This document shows positions 25,086 through 37,206 of a stretch of DNA of 64,000 nt, piece after piece. Origin of the DNA: Acidobacteriota bacterium (GTDB taxonomy: Bacteria; Acidobacteriota; Vicinamibacteria; Vicinamibacterales; UBA2999). The stretch is from NCBI GenBank assembly GCA_030697165.1, contig JAUYQQ010000009.1, positions 248,001 through 312,000 of the forward strand. The letters run 5' to 3'. Below the pieces are notes generated by a model that was given only the letters and a program-made list of their open reading frames with translations, had not been told where the DNA came from and made no database searches. A program made the translations under genes and the position numbers. How positions within the stretch are numbered: the first letter of the stretch is position 1; every line of letters starts with the position of its first letter.

Positions 25086-25089
<4 letters not shown>
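24460..25089 (+). CDS. TetR-family regulator, FadR (Bacillus)-like, of fatty-acid degradation
   Basis: A 209-residue repressor. The N-terminal helix-turn-helix (about 20-66) reads DLILRAATRVFAQNGFFQSQVADVAKVAGVAAGTVYLYFKGKDDLL, the classic TetR pattern. The C-terminal part resembles the ligand domain of Bacillus FadR, which binds long-chain acyl-CoA. The operator just upstream and five beta-oxidation or hydrolase genes downstream support that role. I chose ATG 24460 because the ATG at 24436 lies inside the operator and the predicted start site. The stop overlaps fadN (ATGA). FadR identity is inferred from operator and context. Confidence 0.85.
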
Positions 25090-27398
<2,309 letters not shown>

Positions 27399-27400
27399 GG

Positions 27401-28183
27401 GTGATTGATGTCGGCACCGGCTCACCGATTGTGCTCATCCCCGGCCTGCAAGGCCGCTGGGAGTGGATGCGTCCGGCCGTCGAGGCGCTGGCGCGGCACC
27501 ATCGCGTGATCTCGTTCTCGCTCTGCGACGAGAAGACCAGCCCGTTCCCGTGCGATCCGGCCAGGGCCTTCGACAACTACGTCGCCCAGGTCGGGACCGC
27601 CATGGATCGGGCCGGGCTGTCGCAGGCCGCCATCGTCGGTGTCTCGTACGGCGGGTTGATTGCGGCGGAGTTCAGCGCGCGATCTCCCGCGCGCGTCTCG
27701 TCGCTCGTGCTGGCCTCGGCGCTACACAGCGGATGGCAGCCGAACGAGAGCCAGCGGCGCTACCTGAGCGCACCGCGATTGATGAGCCCGATGTTCGTCG
27801 TCACGGCACCGGGGCGAATGAATCCGGAAGTGGCGGCGGCGATTCCGAAGATCGGCGCGCGGCTCAGGTTCATGGCTGGCCAGGGGGCGCGCATCGCGAT
27901 GGCGCCGGCCTCGCCGACGCTCATGGCGCGGCGAGTGACATGGGCATCAGGCCACCAGTTTGCGGATCCGCGTACCATCCGGGCACGGGCGCTGGTCATG
28001 ACCGGTGAGGCCGGACTCGACCAGGTGGTCCCGGTGCAGGTGACCGAGGAGTACATGCAAGAGCTGCAGTCGGCGCAACGGGTGGTGCTGGAACGCACCG
28101 GCCACATCGGCCTGGTGACGCGGCCCGACACGTTCGCGGAGATTCTTGGAAGGTTTGTGGATGACACCCGAATTCCTGCGTGA
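27401..28183 (+). CDS. Alpha/beta-hydrolase fold protein
   Basis: A 260-residue hydrolase with oxyanion region IVLIPGLQGRWEWMRPAVEAL (about 9-29), nucleophile elbow VGVSYGGLIAAEF (Ser about 84), an acid near LVMTGEAGLDQVVPV and a histidine in RTGHIGLVTRPD. The triad appears complete. The GTG start lies two bases after the fadN stop. It sits inside the beta-oxidation operon, so acyl-CoA or ester hydrolysis is plausible, but sequence alone does not separate thioesterase from esterase or dehalogenase-like functions. Confidence 0.8.
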   Translation: MIDVGTGSPIVLIPGLQGRWEWMRPAVEALARHHRVISFSLCDEKTSPFPCDPARAFDNYVAQVGTAMDRAGLSQAAIVGVSYGGLIAAEFSARSPARVSSLVLASALHSGWQPNESQRRYLSAPRLMSPMFVVTAPGRMNPEVAAAIPKIGARLRFMAGQGARIAMAPASPTLMARRVTWASGHQFADPRTIRARALVMTGEAGLDQVVPVQVTEEYMQELQSAQRVVLERTGHIGLVTRPDTFAEILGRFVDDTRIPA

Positions 28184-28802
28184 AATTCCCGGGCCCGCCG
28201 GCCCGCTCGAAGCGCTGCTGGACGAGCCCGAGGGCGAGCCGCGGGCGGTGGCCGTGTTCGGCCACCCGCATCCGCTGCACGGCGGCACCATGCACACCAA
28301 GGCGCTGTACCAGGCCGCCAAGGCCATGCCGCGCATTGGCGTCGCCGCCCTGCGCTTCAACTTTCGCGGGGTCGGACAGAGCGCCGGGACGTTCGACTCG
28401 GGCGCGGGCGAAAAGGCCGACTTCACGGCCGCCATCGATTTCGTGGCCGAACGCTTTCCGGGCCTCCCGATCTGGGCTGCGGGCATGTCGTTCGGGTCGT
28501 GGATTGCCATGACCGTCGGCGCCGAGGATCCACGCGTGTCGCTGCTGCTCGGCATTGCCCCACCGGTCGACCGCTACGACTTCGGCGTGCTGGCCACCTG
28601 CCCGCTGCCCAAGTTCATCGTCCACGGCGAAGACGATGAACTGATTTCGATCAAGGAGGTCCGCAAGTTCTACGGGCAGATCCCTGAACCGAAAGAGTTG
28701 ATCACCATCGAAGATGCCAACCACTTGTTCGAGATGAAGACGTCGCTCGTCGGCGATGCCGTCGAAGGCCTGCTGGCCGACGTCATTGCCCCGGCGAAAT
28801 AG
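28161..28802 (+). CDS. Alpha/beta hydrolase of the COG2945-like type
   Basis: A 213-residue protein with the hallmark [25 protein letters not shown] (about 36-60), [25 protein letters not shown], nucleophile elbow [11 protein letters not shown] (Ser about 113), [11 protein letters not shown] (acid) and ANHLFEM (His). These match a widespread family of short hydrolases of unknown substrate. The ATG has a good ribosome-binding site (GGAAGG, 8 bases upstream) and overlaps the preceding hydrolase by 23 bases, so the two are translationally linked. Its place before fadA suggests a role in lipid turnover. Confidence 0.82.
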   Translation: MTPEFLREIPGPAGPLEALLDEPEGEPRAVAVFGHPHPLHGGTMHTKALYQAAKAMPRIGVAALRFNFRGVGQSAGTFDSGAGEKADFTAAIDFVAERFPGLPIWAAGMSFGSWIAMTVGAEDPRVSLLLGIAPPVDRYDFGVLATCPLPKFIVHGEDDELISIKEVRKFYGQIPEPKELITIEDANHLFEMKTSLVGDAVEGLLADVIAPAK

Positions 28803-28810
28803 GAATCACC

Positions 28811-29989
28811 ATGCAGGATGCCGTCATCGTTTCCGCCGTTCGCACCGCCGTCGGCAAGGCGCCCAAGGGCACCCTCAGCGTGATGCGCCCAGACGAACTG
28901 GCCGCCGCCGCCATCACGGGCGCCCTCGCCCGCGTCCCCGGATTCGACGTCGCCGCGATCGACGATGTGATCCTCGGGTGCGCGATGCCGGAAGGCGAAC
29001 AGGGCCTGAACGTGGCCCGCATTGCCAGCCTGCGCGCGGGCATTCCGGTCGAGGCCTCTGCCGTCACGGTGAATCGCTTCTGCTCGTCAGGCCTCCAGGC
29101 CATTGCCTATGGCGCCGAGCGCATCATGCTGGGCCAGGGGCAGGCGGCCGTGGCCGGCGGTACCGAATCCATGAGCATGGTGCCGATGGGCGGCAACAAG
29201 GTGTCGCCCAATCCGGCGCTGGTGGCGACCTACCCGGATGTCTACCTGAGCACCGGCCTCGTGGCCGAGAATCACGCGCGCGAATCGCAGGTCTCGCGCG
29301 AGGCGCAGGACCAGTTCGCGCTGCGCAGCCATCAGCGCGCGGTTGCCGCCATCGACGCGGGCCGGTTCAAGGACGAGATTGTTCCGCTGATGGTTCGGGT
29401 GGTGGACCACTCCGCCAAGGGCGGGCCCAAGACCAGGGAACTCGTGTTCGACACGGACGAGGGACCGCGTCGCGATACCTCGATCGAGGCGCTGGCCAAG
29501 CTGCGGCCGGCGTTTCACGTCAGCGGCACGGTCACGGCCGGCAACTCCTCGCAGATGAGCGACGGCGCGGCGGCCGTGATCGTCACCTCCGCAGCGTTGG
29601 CGAAGGAACGTGGACTCACGCCGCTCGCGCGATTCGTCGGCTACGCCACCGCCGGGGTCAAGCCCGAACTGTTCGGCATCGGGCCGGTGCCGGCGATTCG
29701 CAAGGTCTTGAAGCTGACCGGGCTGACGCTGGACCAGATTGACCTGATCGAATTGAACGAGGCGTTCGCCTCGCAGGCGCTGGCGTGCATGAACGAGCTG
29801 GGCATGGATCCCGACAAGGTCAACGTCAACGGCGGCGCCATTGCCCTGGGCCACCCGTTGGGATGCACCGGCGGCAAGCTGACAGCGACCCTGATCCACG
29901 AGTTGCATCGCCGCAAGGCGCGGTACGGACTGGTCACGATGTGCGTGGGCGGCGGCATGGGCGCCGCGGGGATCTTCGAACGGATGTAA
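28811..29989 (+). CDS. fadA: Acetyl-CoA C-acyltransferase (thiolase) FadA
   Basis: Thiolase that cleaves 3-ketoacyl-CoA with CoA, releasing acetyl-CoA. The 392 residues have the nucleophilic cysteine in [18 protein letters not shown] (Cys 91), the active-site histidine in [13 protein letters not shown] (His about 348) and the second cysteine in [15 protein letters not shown] (Cys about 378). Length is typical. Together with FadN and FadE it reproduces the Bacillus fadN-fadA-fadE order, interrupted here by two hydrolase genes. A pair of REP-like palindromes follows its stop. Confidence 0.95.
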   Translation: MQDAVIVSAVRTAVGKAPKGTLSVMRPDELAAAAITGALARVPGFDVAAIDDVILGCAMPEGEQGLNVARIASLRAGIPVEASAVTVNRFCSSGLQAIAYGAERIMLGQGQAAVAGGTESMSMVPMGGNKVSPNPALVATYPDVYLSTGLVAENHARESQVSREAQDQFALRSHQRAVAAIDAGRFKDEIVPLMVRVVDHSAKGGPKTRELVFDTDEGPRRDTSIEALAKLRPAFHVSGTVTAGNSSQMSDGAAAVIVTSAALAKERGLTPLARFVGYATAGVKPELFGIGPVPAIRKVLKLTGLTLDQIDLIELNEAFASQALACMNELGMDPDKVNVNGGAIALGHPLGCTGGKLTATLIHELHRRKARYGLVTMCVGGGMGAAGIFERM

Positions 29990-29990
29990 G

Positions 29991-30047
29991 GTCCGGCTAA
30001 AGCCGGACACCACATTAGTCAGATGTAGCGTCCGGCTTTAGCCGGAC
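29991..30047. repeat. Inverted pair of REP-like palindromes between fadA and fadE
   Basis: Two copies of a palindrome lie in opposite orientation: GTCCGGC-TAAA-GCCGGAC (29991-30008) and GTCCGGC-TTTA-GCCGGAC (30030-30047), 21 bases apart. Each can form a 7-bp hairpin with a 4-base loop, and the pair can fold on itself. Flanks match other copies in the window (ATGTRG before the TTTA form). The arrangement resembles a BIME. It fills the gap before the fadE ribosome-binding site. Confidence 0.85.
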
Positions 30048-30065
30048 CGGTTGGGGAGAGACAAT

Positions 30066-31856
<1,791 letters not shown>

Positions 31857-31867
31857 GGGAGTGTTGT

Positions 31868-34351
31868 TCAGGGTGCCGGGGTGAACCGGTACTCTGCCGC
31901 AATCTGGCCGATGTGATCGCGCATGAGCCGCCGGTTCACGGTGCGAATCACATCGGTCATCGTCTGCCGCTCCAGTCGCCCATCCGCCCGCATCTCGAAC
32001 GCCAGGTCCATGCCTTGCACGGCATCGGCGATATAGAGCGATCGCCCGTTGTGGCGGAGCAGCGCGTAAACGGGGCCATAGCTGGACGACAACAGGAATG
32101 AGTCGCGGCGCCGCACTGGCGGGGCCTGGCCCGCCGGCGTGAACAGCGGCACGCCGTACAGGTCGCCGAGATCGCGAGGCGGCTGGCCGGCAAGGGCATA
32201 CAACGTGGGGGTGACGTCGGTCGACAGCGAGACGGCTGATGGCTCGGCGGTCATGGCCGAACGCAGGGCCGGCGGCAGGTGGATGATCAGCGGGATCTGC
32301 ACCACTTCCGGATAGAGCGTGTAGGCATGACCCCAGCGGCCGTCTTCGCCTAGTGACTCGCCGTGATCCGAGGTCAGGATCACCACGCTTCTGTCATACC
32401 GGCCGGTCTGCTTCAAATAGCCGATGAACCCGCCGAAACAGCGATCCATCGCCGACACCTGCGCCGCATAGCCCGGCACAAACCCGGGATAAGCCGAGGC
32501 CGGGGTTGCGGGATCGCGAATCAGGCGCGCCGTGTGCAACTGCAGCGGCCGCGTCATGGCGAAGATGGGCCGTGGGTCGCCGGTGGTCGCATCCAGGCGG
32601 GACTGCAGCTCGCTGACGGTGGCGCACACCGTGTGATCCATCTCGTCGATCTGCTGATCCAGGAGTGTCGTCGCCGGCGTGGGCCGGAACAGGTTCACCA
32701 GGTGGTCGTCGCTCATGAAGCGCCGGTAGCCGGCGCCATCGAGCAGCTTCTCGAGCGTGTTCATGGGCGAGAACGGCTCGATGTATTGCTTGTGCAGCAT
32801 CATCCCGCCGGTCCACAAGGCGGGCACCGACAACCCGGTCGCGCCGTAGCGGCTGAAGGCGCGCTCGAACACCACCGACTCGGCGGCAAACGCCTGCGTG
32901 GCCGGCGTAAAGGTGACAGCGGCGTTGTAGGGCGACAGGTAGTCACGCCGCAGGCTGTCAACGATGAAGAGGAAGACGTGAGGGGGCGGGGTGGCCGTGG
33001 CGTGGAAGGCATCGACGAAGTTGACGTCAACCGGCGACGCCGAAATTCGGCCAAGCGTCGAGTGGGCCTTGAGAAAGCGGTACAGGTCCGCATCGGCACC
33101 CGCGTTGGTCTTGAGCAGGCTGCGCAGCAGCTGATACGAGCCGTCGAGGGCCGAGAATCGGTCGAGGACGAACTCCGGATCGAGGGTTGCCTCGCCGCTC
33201 CACCGGGCCACGCGCGTGGCGGCCGGCGCCGCAGCCAGGCCCACCAGCACCATGGCGACGGCCAGCCGATCGCAGGTGCGGCGGCTGAGCGGCGGGACGA
33301 TCCTGGCCAGCCGTGGCAGGGCGAGGCTGGCCCAGCCAAGCGCCAGCGCCCAGACCAGCGTGACACCAAGCTTCTGCAACAGGAAGTTCCAGTCAAAATG
33401 CGCGACCGCGGTCCTGAGCGCCAACGCGATCAGCGGCAACAGGATGAGGCCAGGGACGACCAGGAAGCGGTTGGCGATCGGGCGGAACCACAGGTCCACC
33501 GCATCCGGGGAAGCATCGCCGCCCCGCACCGTCTGTTGCCAGGCCACGCCGGACCAGATGGCGACGAACAACCCGCTGAGACCGCCAGACAGCACCCACG
33601 ACTCGGCCGACTGGAACGACAGCGCCGACGCGACCACGCGGTGAAACACGAAAGCCAATGCGCCGGCACAGAGCGCCGCCAGCGTCCAGTACTCCGCCTG
33701 CGGCCGTCGTAGCAGCGCCGCCAGCGCGACGGCGGCAGCCGCGATCAGGTAGATGAGCGCAAACACCATCAGGTGCGACAACAGCGAGACCACGACCGCC
33801 AGCAGCAGCGCGGCCCACGACAACTCCACGCCGACCGTTCGCGGAATGTACCAGGGAATCAACCACACGTATGCGAGCCAGACCGCGATGGCTGCGGTCG
33901 CGGCGCCCCTGAACAGCCGCGACGGCTCGATTGGCTGCAACGCCGGCCGGACCGCCGTGAGGTGGTCGACCACGGCGAGCGCGAATGGCGGGACCAGGCA
34001 GAGCATGGCCAGCAGCAGCGTGCGGGAATTGGGTCCTGCGAGCAGCAATACCGGGTTGACGAGCAGCCAGACGCCAAGACACACGTTTGCGCCAAGGTAG
34101 ATCGCCGCCACCACCCGCTGGGTGGACGTGCCTCGCCGCAGGGCGGGAACCAGCGTTGGCGTGGTGATCAGCACCGTCAGCCAGAACCATTGGTGGTGCG
34201 TCGCGGCCACGTCCGGAATCCAGCCGACCAGTTGAGGCTTGATGAACTGCGCGTACGCAAACGAGCTGTAGCTCAGGAGGCAATAGACACAGGTGCCGAC
34301 GAAGTAGGTGGCATTCAGCAAGCGTGCGATGCCGATCACTGCGCCCGTCAT
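31868..34351 (-). CDS. Membrane-anchored sulfatase-fold (alkaline phosphatase superfamily) protein
   Basis: An 827-residue protein with a long membrane region (about 1-385, roughly ten helices) and a C-terminal alkaline-phosphatase-superfamily domain. The metal site begins FLFIVDSLRRDYLSPY, and the C-terminal metal block is LTSDHGESLGEDGRWGHAYTLYPE. The nucleophile region, FSRYGATGLSVPALWTGG, lacks the C/S-x-P-x-R sulfatase signature, so Thr or Ser is the likely nucleophile, as in LtaS and phosphoethanolamine transferases. A role in modifying surface glycan or lipid is inferred. The ATG overlaps the stop of the upstream small gene (ATGA). Confidence 0.82.
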   Translation of the reverse strand: MTGAVIGIARLLNATYFVGTCVYCLLSYSSFAYAQFIKPQLVGWIPDVAATHHQWFWLTVLITTPTLVPALRRGTSTQRVVAAIYLGANVCLGVWLLVNPVLLLAGPNSRTLLLAMLCLVPPFALAVVDHLTAVRPALQPIEPSRLFRGAATAAIAVWLAYVWLIPWYIPRTVGVELSWAALLLAVVVSLLSHLMVFALIYLIAAAAVALAALLRRPQAEYWTLAALCAGALAFVFHRVVASALSFQSAESWVLSGGLSGLFVAIWSGVAWQQTVRGGDASPDAVDLWFRPIANRFLVVPGLILLPLIALALRTAVAHFDWNFLLQKLGVTLVWALALGWASLALPRLARIVPPLSRRTCDRLAVAMVLVGLAAAPAATRVARWSGEATLDPEFVLDRFSALDGSYQLLRSLLKTNAGADADLYRFLKAHSTLGRISASPVDVNFVDAFHATATPPPHVFLFIVDSLRRDYLSPYNAAVTFTPATQAFAAESVVFERAFSRYGATGLSVPALWTGGMMLHKQYIEPFSPMNTLEKLLDGAGYRRFMSDDHLVNLFRPTPATTLLDQQIDEMDHTVCATVSELQSRLDATTGDPRPIFAMTRPLQLHTARLIRDPATPASAYPGFVPGYAAQVSAMDRCFGGFIGYLKQTGRYDRSVVILTSDHGESLGEDGRWGHAYTLYPEVVQIPLIIHLPPALRSAMTAEPSAVSLSTDVTPTLYALAGQPPRDLGDLYGVPLFTPAGQAPPVRRRDSFLLSSSYGPVYALLRHNGRSLYIADAVQGMDLAFEMRADGRLERQTMTDVIRTVNRRLMRDHIGQIAAEYRFTPAP

Positions 34352-34665
34352 GGCTGCTGGTCGAGGCGCCGTCGCGCGTCGGCGTCGCGTGGATCAATCG
34401 CCGCGGCGCGCAGGTACTGCGCGCGCGCATCGGCCGGCCGCCCGGCGGCGTCGTAGGCGGCCGCCAGGTCCAGGACCAGTTCCACGTCGCGAGGCGAGCG
34501 CGCCAGGCAAGCCTCGAGTCCGGGGATGTCCCGTGGCGGGTCGAGCTCGCACCGGACACCATCCGCCGACGCCTCGTCAGACTGCGAACGGTTCACCAGC
34601 ACCACGAGGCCAAGAATCCCCAGCGTGCAAAGGAGCCTGGAAACCGCTGCGATCGCCTGTTTCAT
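34348..34665 (-). CDS. Small membrane-anchored protein with a TPR-like repeat
   Basis: A 105-residue protein: an N-terminal signal anchor (AIAAVSRLLCTLGILGLVVLV, about 4-24), then a short helical repeat region where SPRDVELVLDLAAAYDAAGRPADARAQYLRAAAIDPRDADARRRL looks like one TPR with a partial second. It is coupled to the sulfatase-fold gene by ATGA overlap and probably presents or scaffolds that enzyme. The ATG giving MKQAIAAV was chosen over upstream in-frame codons because the signal anchor begins there. No specific family is recognised. Confidence 0.6.
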   Translation of the reverse strand: MKQAIAAVSRLLCTLGILGLVVLVNRSQSDEASADGVRCELDPPRDIPGLEACLARSPRDVELVLDLAAAYDAAGRPADARAQYLRAAAIDPRDADARRRLDQQP

Positions 34666-34822
34666 GTGATCTTGCTGATTATCGGGCCGTCGTGGCAATT
34701 CCGTGAGCCGCGCGGAAGGGCGCGGAGCGCCTGGAACCTGATTCGCGGCTAATGTCAGGTACACGCCGAACCGAAAGAGAAGAGGTGCGGAACCAGCTGG
34801 ACGCTCCACCCGGGATGGCCGC

Positions 34823-35923
34823 GTGACGGACTCGATGCGTCGTAGCCGCGTGCTCTACGTGACCAGCCGGGAACGGACCTACGCTCGCAACCAGACGCTC
34901 GTCCGCGCCCTCGAACACCATGCCGAGGTCGAGGTGATCGCGCCGGCTGGAGACGGGCGCGGCGCGCAACGGCGCGTGGCGTACGCCTGGGGGCTGGTCC
35001 GCGTCATCATCAGCGTCCTGGTCCGTGCCCTGCACCCGACCCGCCGCCGGGACACGCTGGTGGTCGGGTTTCTCGCCCAGCCACTGACCGTCGCCCTCAG
35101 GCCTTTCTGGCGTGGACGGTTCGTCGCCGATGCCATGGTCTCGGTGTACGACACGGTCTGTGGAGACAAGCAGCTGGCGGCCCCGGATTCCACCCTGGGC
35201 CGCCTCGCCCGCTGGCTTGACTCGTACCTCGTTCGCCATGCGGACGTGCTGATCTTCGATACGCAGGCTCACCGCGAGTACTTCCAGACGCTCCTCGGCG
35301 CCCTGCCGTCATCAGTCATCGTCCCGGTCGGGTCCCGGCGGCTCAGTCCCGCCCGCAGCGCCACGACCCCCTCGGATCGGCTGCAGGTCGTGTTCGCAGG
35401 CTCCTATGTGCCCCTGCAGGGGGCGCGCGTGATCGCCGCGGCGGCGCGGTTGCTGAAGAACGATCCGATCGACGTCACGATGATTGGCACCGGGCAGGAG
35501 TTCGACGAGGTGGTCGCCATGGCGCGGCAGGGTGACCTGCCGAACGTGCACTTCGTGGGGTGGATCACCCTGGCCGCCCTGGACGACTGGTATCACCGCG
35601 CGGACGTCATTCTCGGGATCTTCGGGCCCACGGACAAGGCGCAGCGCGTCATCCCCAACAAGGTCTTCGAAGCGCTGTCGATCGGACGGCCGGTCATTAC
35701 GAGCGATACGGCGGCCATCCGGGAACTGTTCGTCCCGGGCCGCGACCTGATCTGCTGCGCCGCCAACGACCCGGCGTCGCTGGCCGATGCCATCCGGTGG
35801 GCGGCTGCGCACCGAGCGGAGCTGCAGGCGATCGCGGACGCGGGTCAGGCAGCCTTCGAGCAACGCGCGTCCGACTCCGCCCTGGCTGCGGCCCTTCAGC
35901 CGGTGTTTGGGCAGGCTGGATGA
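34823..35923 (+). CDS. GT4-like glycosyltransferase
   Basis: A 366-residue GT-B-fold transferase. The N-terminal half begins VLYVTSRERTYARNQTLVRAL. The C-terminal half carries the nucleotide-sugar-binding pattern LQVVFAGSYVPLQGARVIAAAARLL (about 188-212) and VFEALSIGRPVITSDTAAIRELF (about 285-307), which is the conserved EX7E region. The GTG start (MTDSMRR) is separated by 157 bases from the divergent TPR gene; an internal ATG four codons later is possible. It begins a chain of coupled genes ending at 40823. Donor and acceptor unknown. Confidence 0.82.
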   Translation: MTDSMRRSRVLYVTSRERTYARNQTLVRALEHHAEVEVIAPAGDGRGAQRRVAYAWGLVRVIISVLVRALHPTRRRDTLVVGFLAQPLTVALRPFWRGRFVADAMVSVYDTVCGDKQLAAPDSTLGRLARWLDSYLVRHADVLIFDTQAHREYFQTLLGALPSSVIVPVGSRRLSPARSATTPSDRLQVVFAGSYVPLQGARVIAAAARLLKNDPIDVTMIGTGQEFDEVVAMARQGDLPNVHFVGWITLAALDDWYHRADVILGIFGPTDKAQRVIPNKVFEALSIGRPVITSDTAAIRELFVPGRDLICCAANDPASLADAIRWAAAHRAELQAIADAGQAAFEQRASDSALAAALQPVFGQAG

Positions 35924-37206
35924 CGACAGGGCCGGCCAAGCGGGTGCTGATCATCAACCAGCACGGCGACAACCGCGGCGACGAGGCCGCGATGCGCGCC
36001 ACGATTCGGGCGATCGACGCGCGCTTCCCGGGATCGTCGTTCACCGTGCTGATCCAGGTGCGCGAGCTGCCGGCGGCGATGACGACCCCGGCCGTCACCT
36101 TTCGATCGATATACCTGTCGCTGGCCGACGCCGCCAGGCTGGCCATCTACGCCGCGCTTGCCACCTTCGGCATGCGAGTGCCAGTGCTCCTCTCGGACGC
36201 GACGGCGGCGATGGTCGAAGCCTACCGTTCGGCGGACGTGGTGATCACGGCGCCGGGCGGCCCCTACTTCGGCGATTCGTACGTCGACCATGAACTGGTG
36301 CACTGGTTCCATGTCTACCTGGCCCGTCTTCATGCCACCCCGGTCTTCCAGTACGCGCCGTCGTGCGGCCCGTTCCGGATCCGTGCGATGAACTGGTTCA
36401 GGCGCCGCGCCTACCGGTGGATGGGCGTGCTGGTCGTTCGCGAAGAGGTGTCGAAGGGCTACCTGCAGACGCTGCTGGGGCCGACAGCGCCGATTCACGT
36501 CACCACCGACGCAGCCATCCAGGACCGTGTCCCGCCGGCCTCGCGCGAGACGTACTTCGGCGCTGACCGTGCGCACCTGCGCAAACGCTTCATCGTCGCC
36601 GTCACCTTGCAGCGCTATCGTTTCCCCGGCGACGCCGATCGCCTGGGCCGGCAGGCCGCGTTCGAGCAGGCGGCGCTCGCGTGTCTCGAGCACGTCGCGT
36701 CGCGAACGTCGTGTCACTTCCTGCTGTTCCCCCAACTCTGTGGCGTGGCCAGTAACGACGTCGCGTTCCACCACTACCTGGGCAGCCGGCTTTCGACGGG
36801 AATCAGTTGGGAGATCGTTGACCCGGCTCTCGACTCGGACCAGCAGCGGGCGTTGTTCGGCCTGGCTGATTTCTGTATCGCCAGCCGCTATCACCCGCAA
36901 ATTTTCGCGACGAGCCACGGTATTCCAGGGCTCTTCATCGTGTATGAACACAAGCAGGTGGGCTACCTGCGGCAACTGGGACTCGACCGTTACACGTTTG
37001 ATATTCGCCAACTTGACGTGGTTGCCATGACGGCGGCTCTGGACGAGGCGCTCGACCGGCGGGCGGAGCTGTCCGAGGGCTTGCGGCAGCGCATCGAGCC
37101 GCTGCGAGCCCTTGCGGGCCTGACCACGGATCTTCTCGAGGACTTCGCGACGGGCCGGCCCCTGCGGCCCGCTGACGGCGTCGCGATGGGAGCGAGGCCG
37201 TCATGA
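35920..37206 (+). CDS. Polysaccharide pyruvyl transferase family protein
   Basis: A 428-residue member of the CsaB/WcaK-like family, which transfers pyruvate from phosphoenolpyruvate to a polysaccharide sugar. Visible motifs are INQHGDNRGDEAAMRATIRAI (about 10-30), VVITAPGGPYFGDSYVDHEL, QYAPSCGPF and CIASRYHPQIFATSHGIPGLFIVYEHKQ near the C-terminus. The family also includes members of uncertain chemistry, so pyruvylation is the likely but unproven activity. The ATG overlaps the GT4 stop (ATGA), and the stop overlaps the next gene. Confidence 0.83.
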   Translation: MTTGPAKRVLIINQHGDNRGDEAAMRATIRAIDARFPGSSFTVLIQVRELPAAMTTPAVTFRSIYLSLADAARLAIYAALATFGMRVPVLLSDATAAMVEAYRSADVVITAPGGPYFGDSYVDHELVHWFHVYLARLHATPVFQYAPSCGPFRIRAMNWFRRRAYRWMGVLVVREEVSKGYLQTLLGPTAPIHVTTDAAIQDRVPPASRETYFGADRAHLRKRFIVAVTLQRYRFPGDADRLGRQAAFEQAALACLEHVASRTSCHFLLFPQLCGVASNDVAFHHYLGSRLSTGISWEIVDPALDSDQQRALFGLADFCIASRYHPQIFATSHGIPGLFIVYEHKQVGYLRQLGLDRYTFDIRQLDVVAMTAALDEALDRRAELSEGLRQRIEPLRALAGLTTDLLEDFATGRPLRPADGVAMGARPS

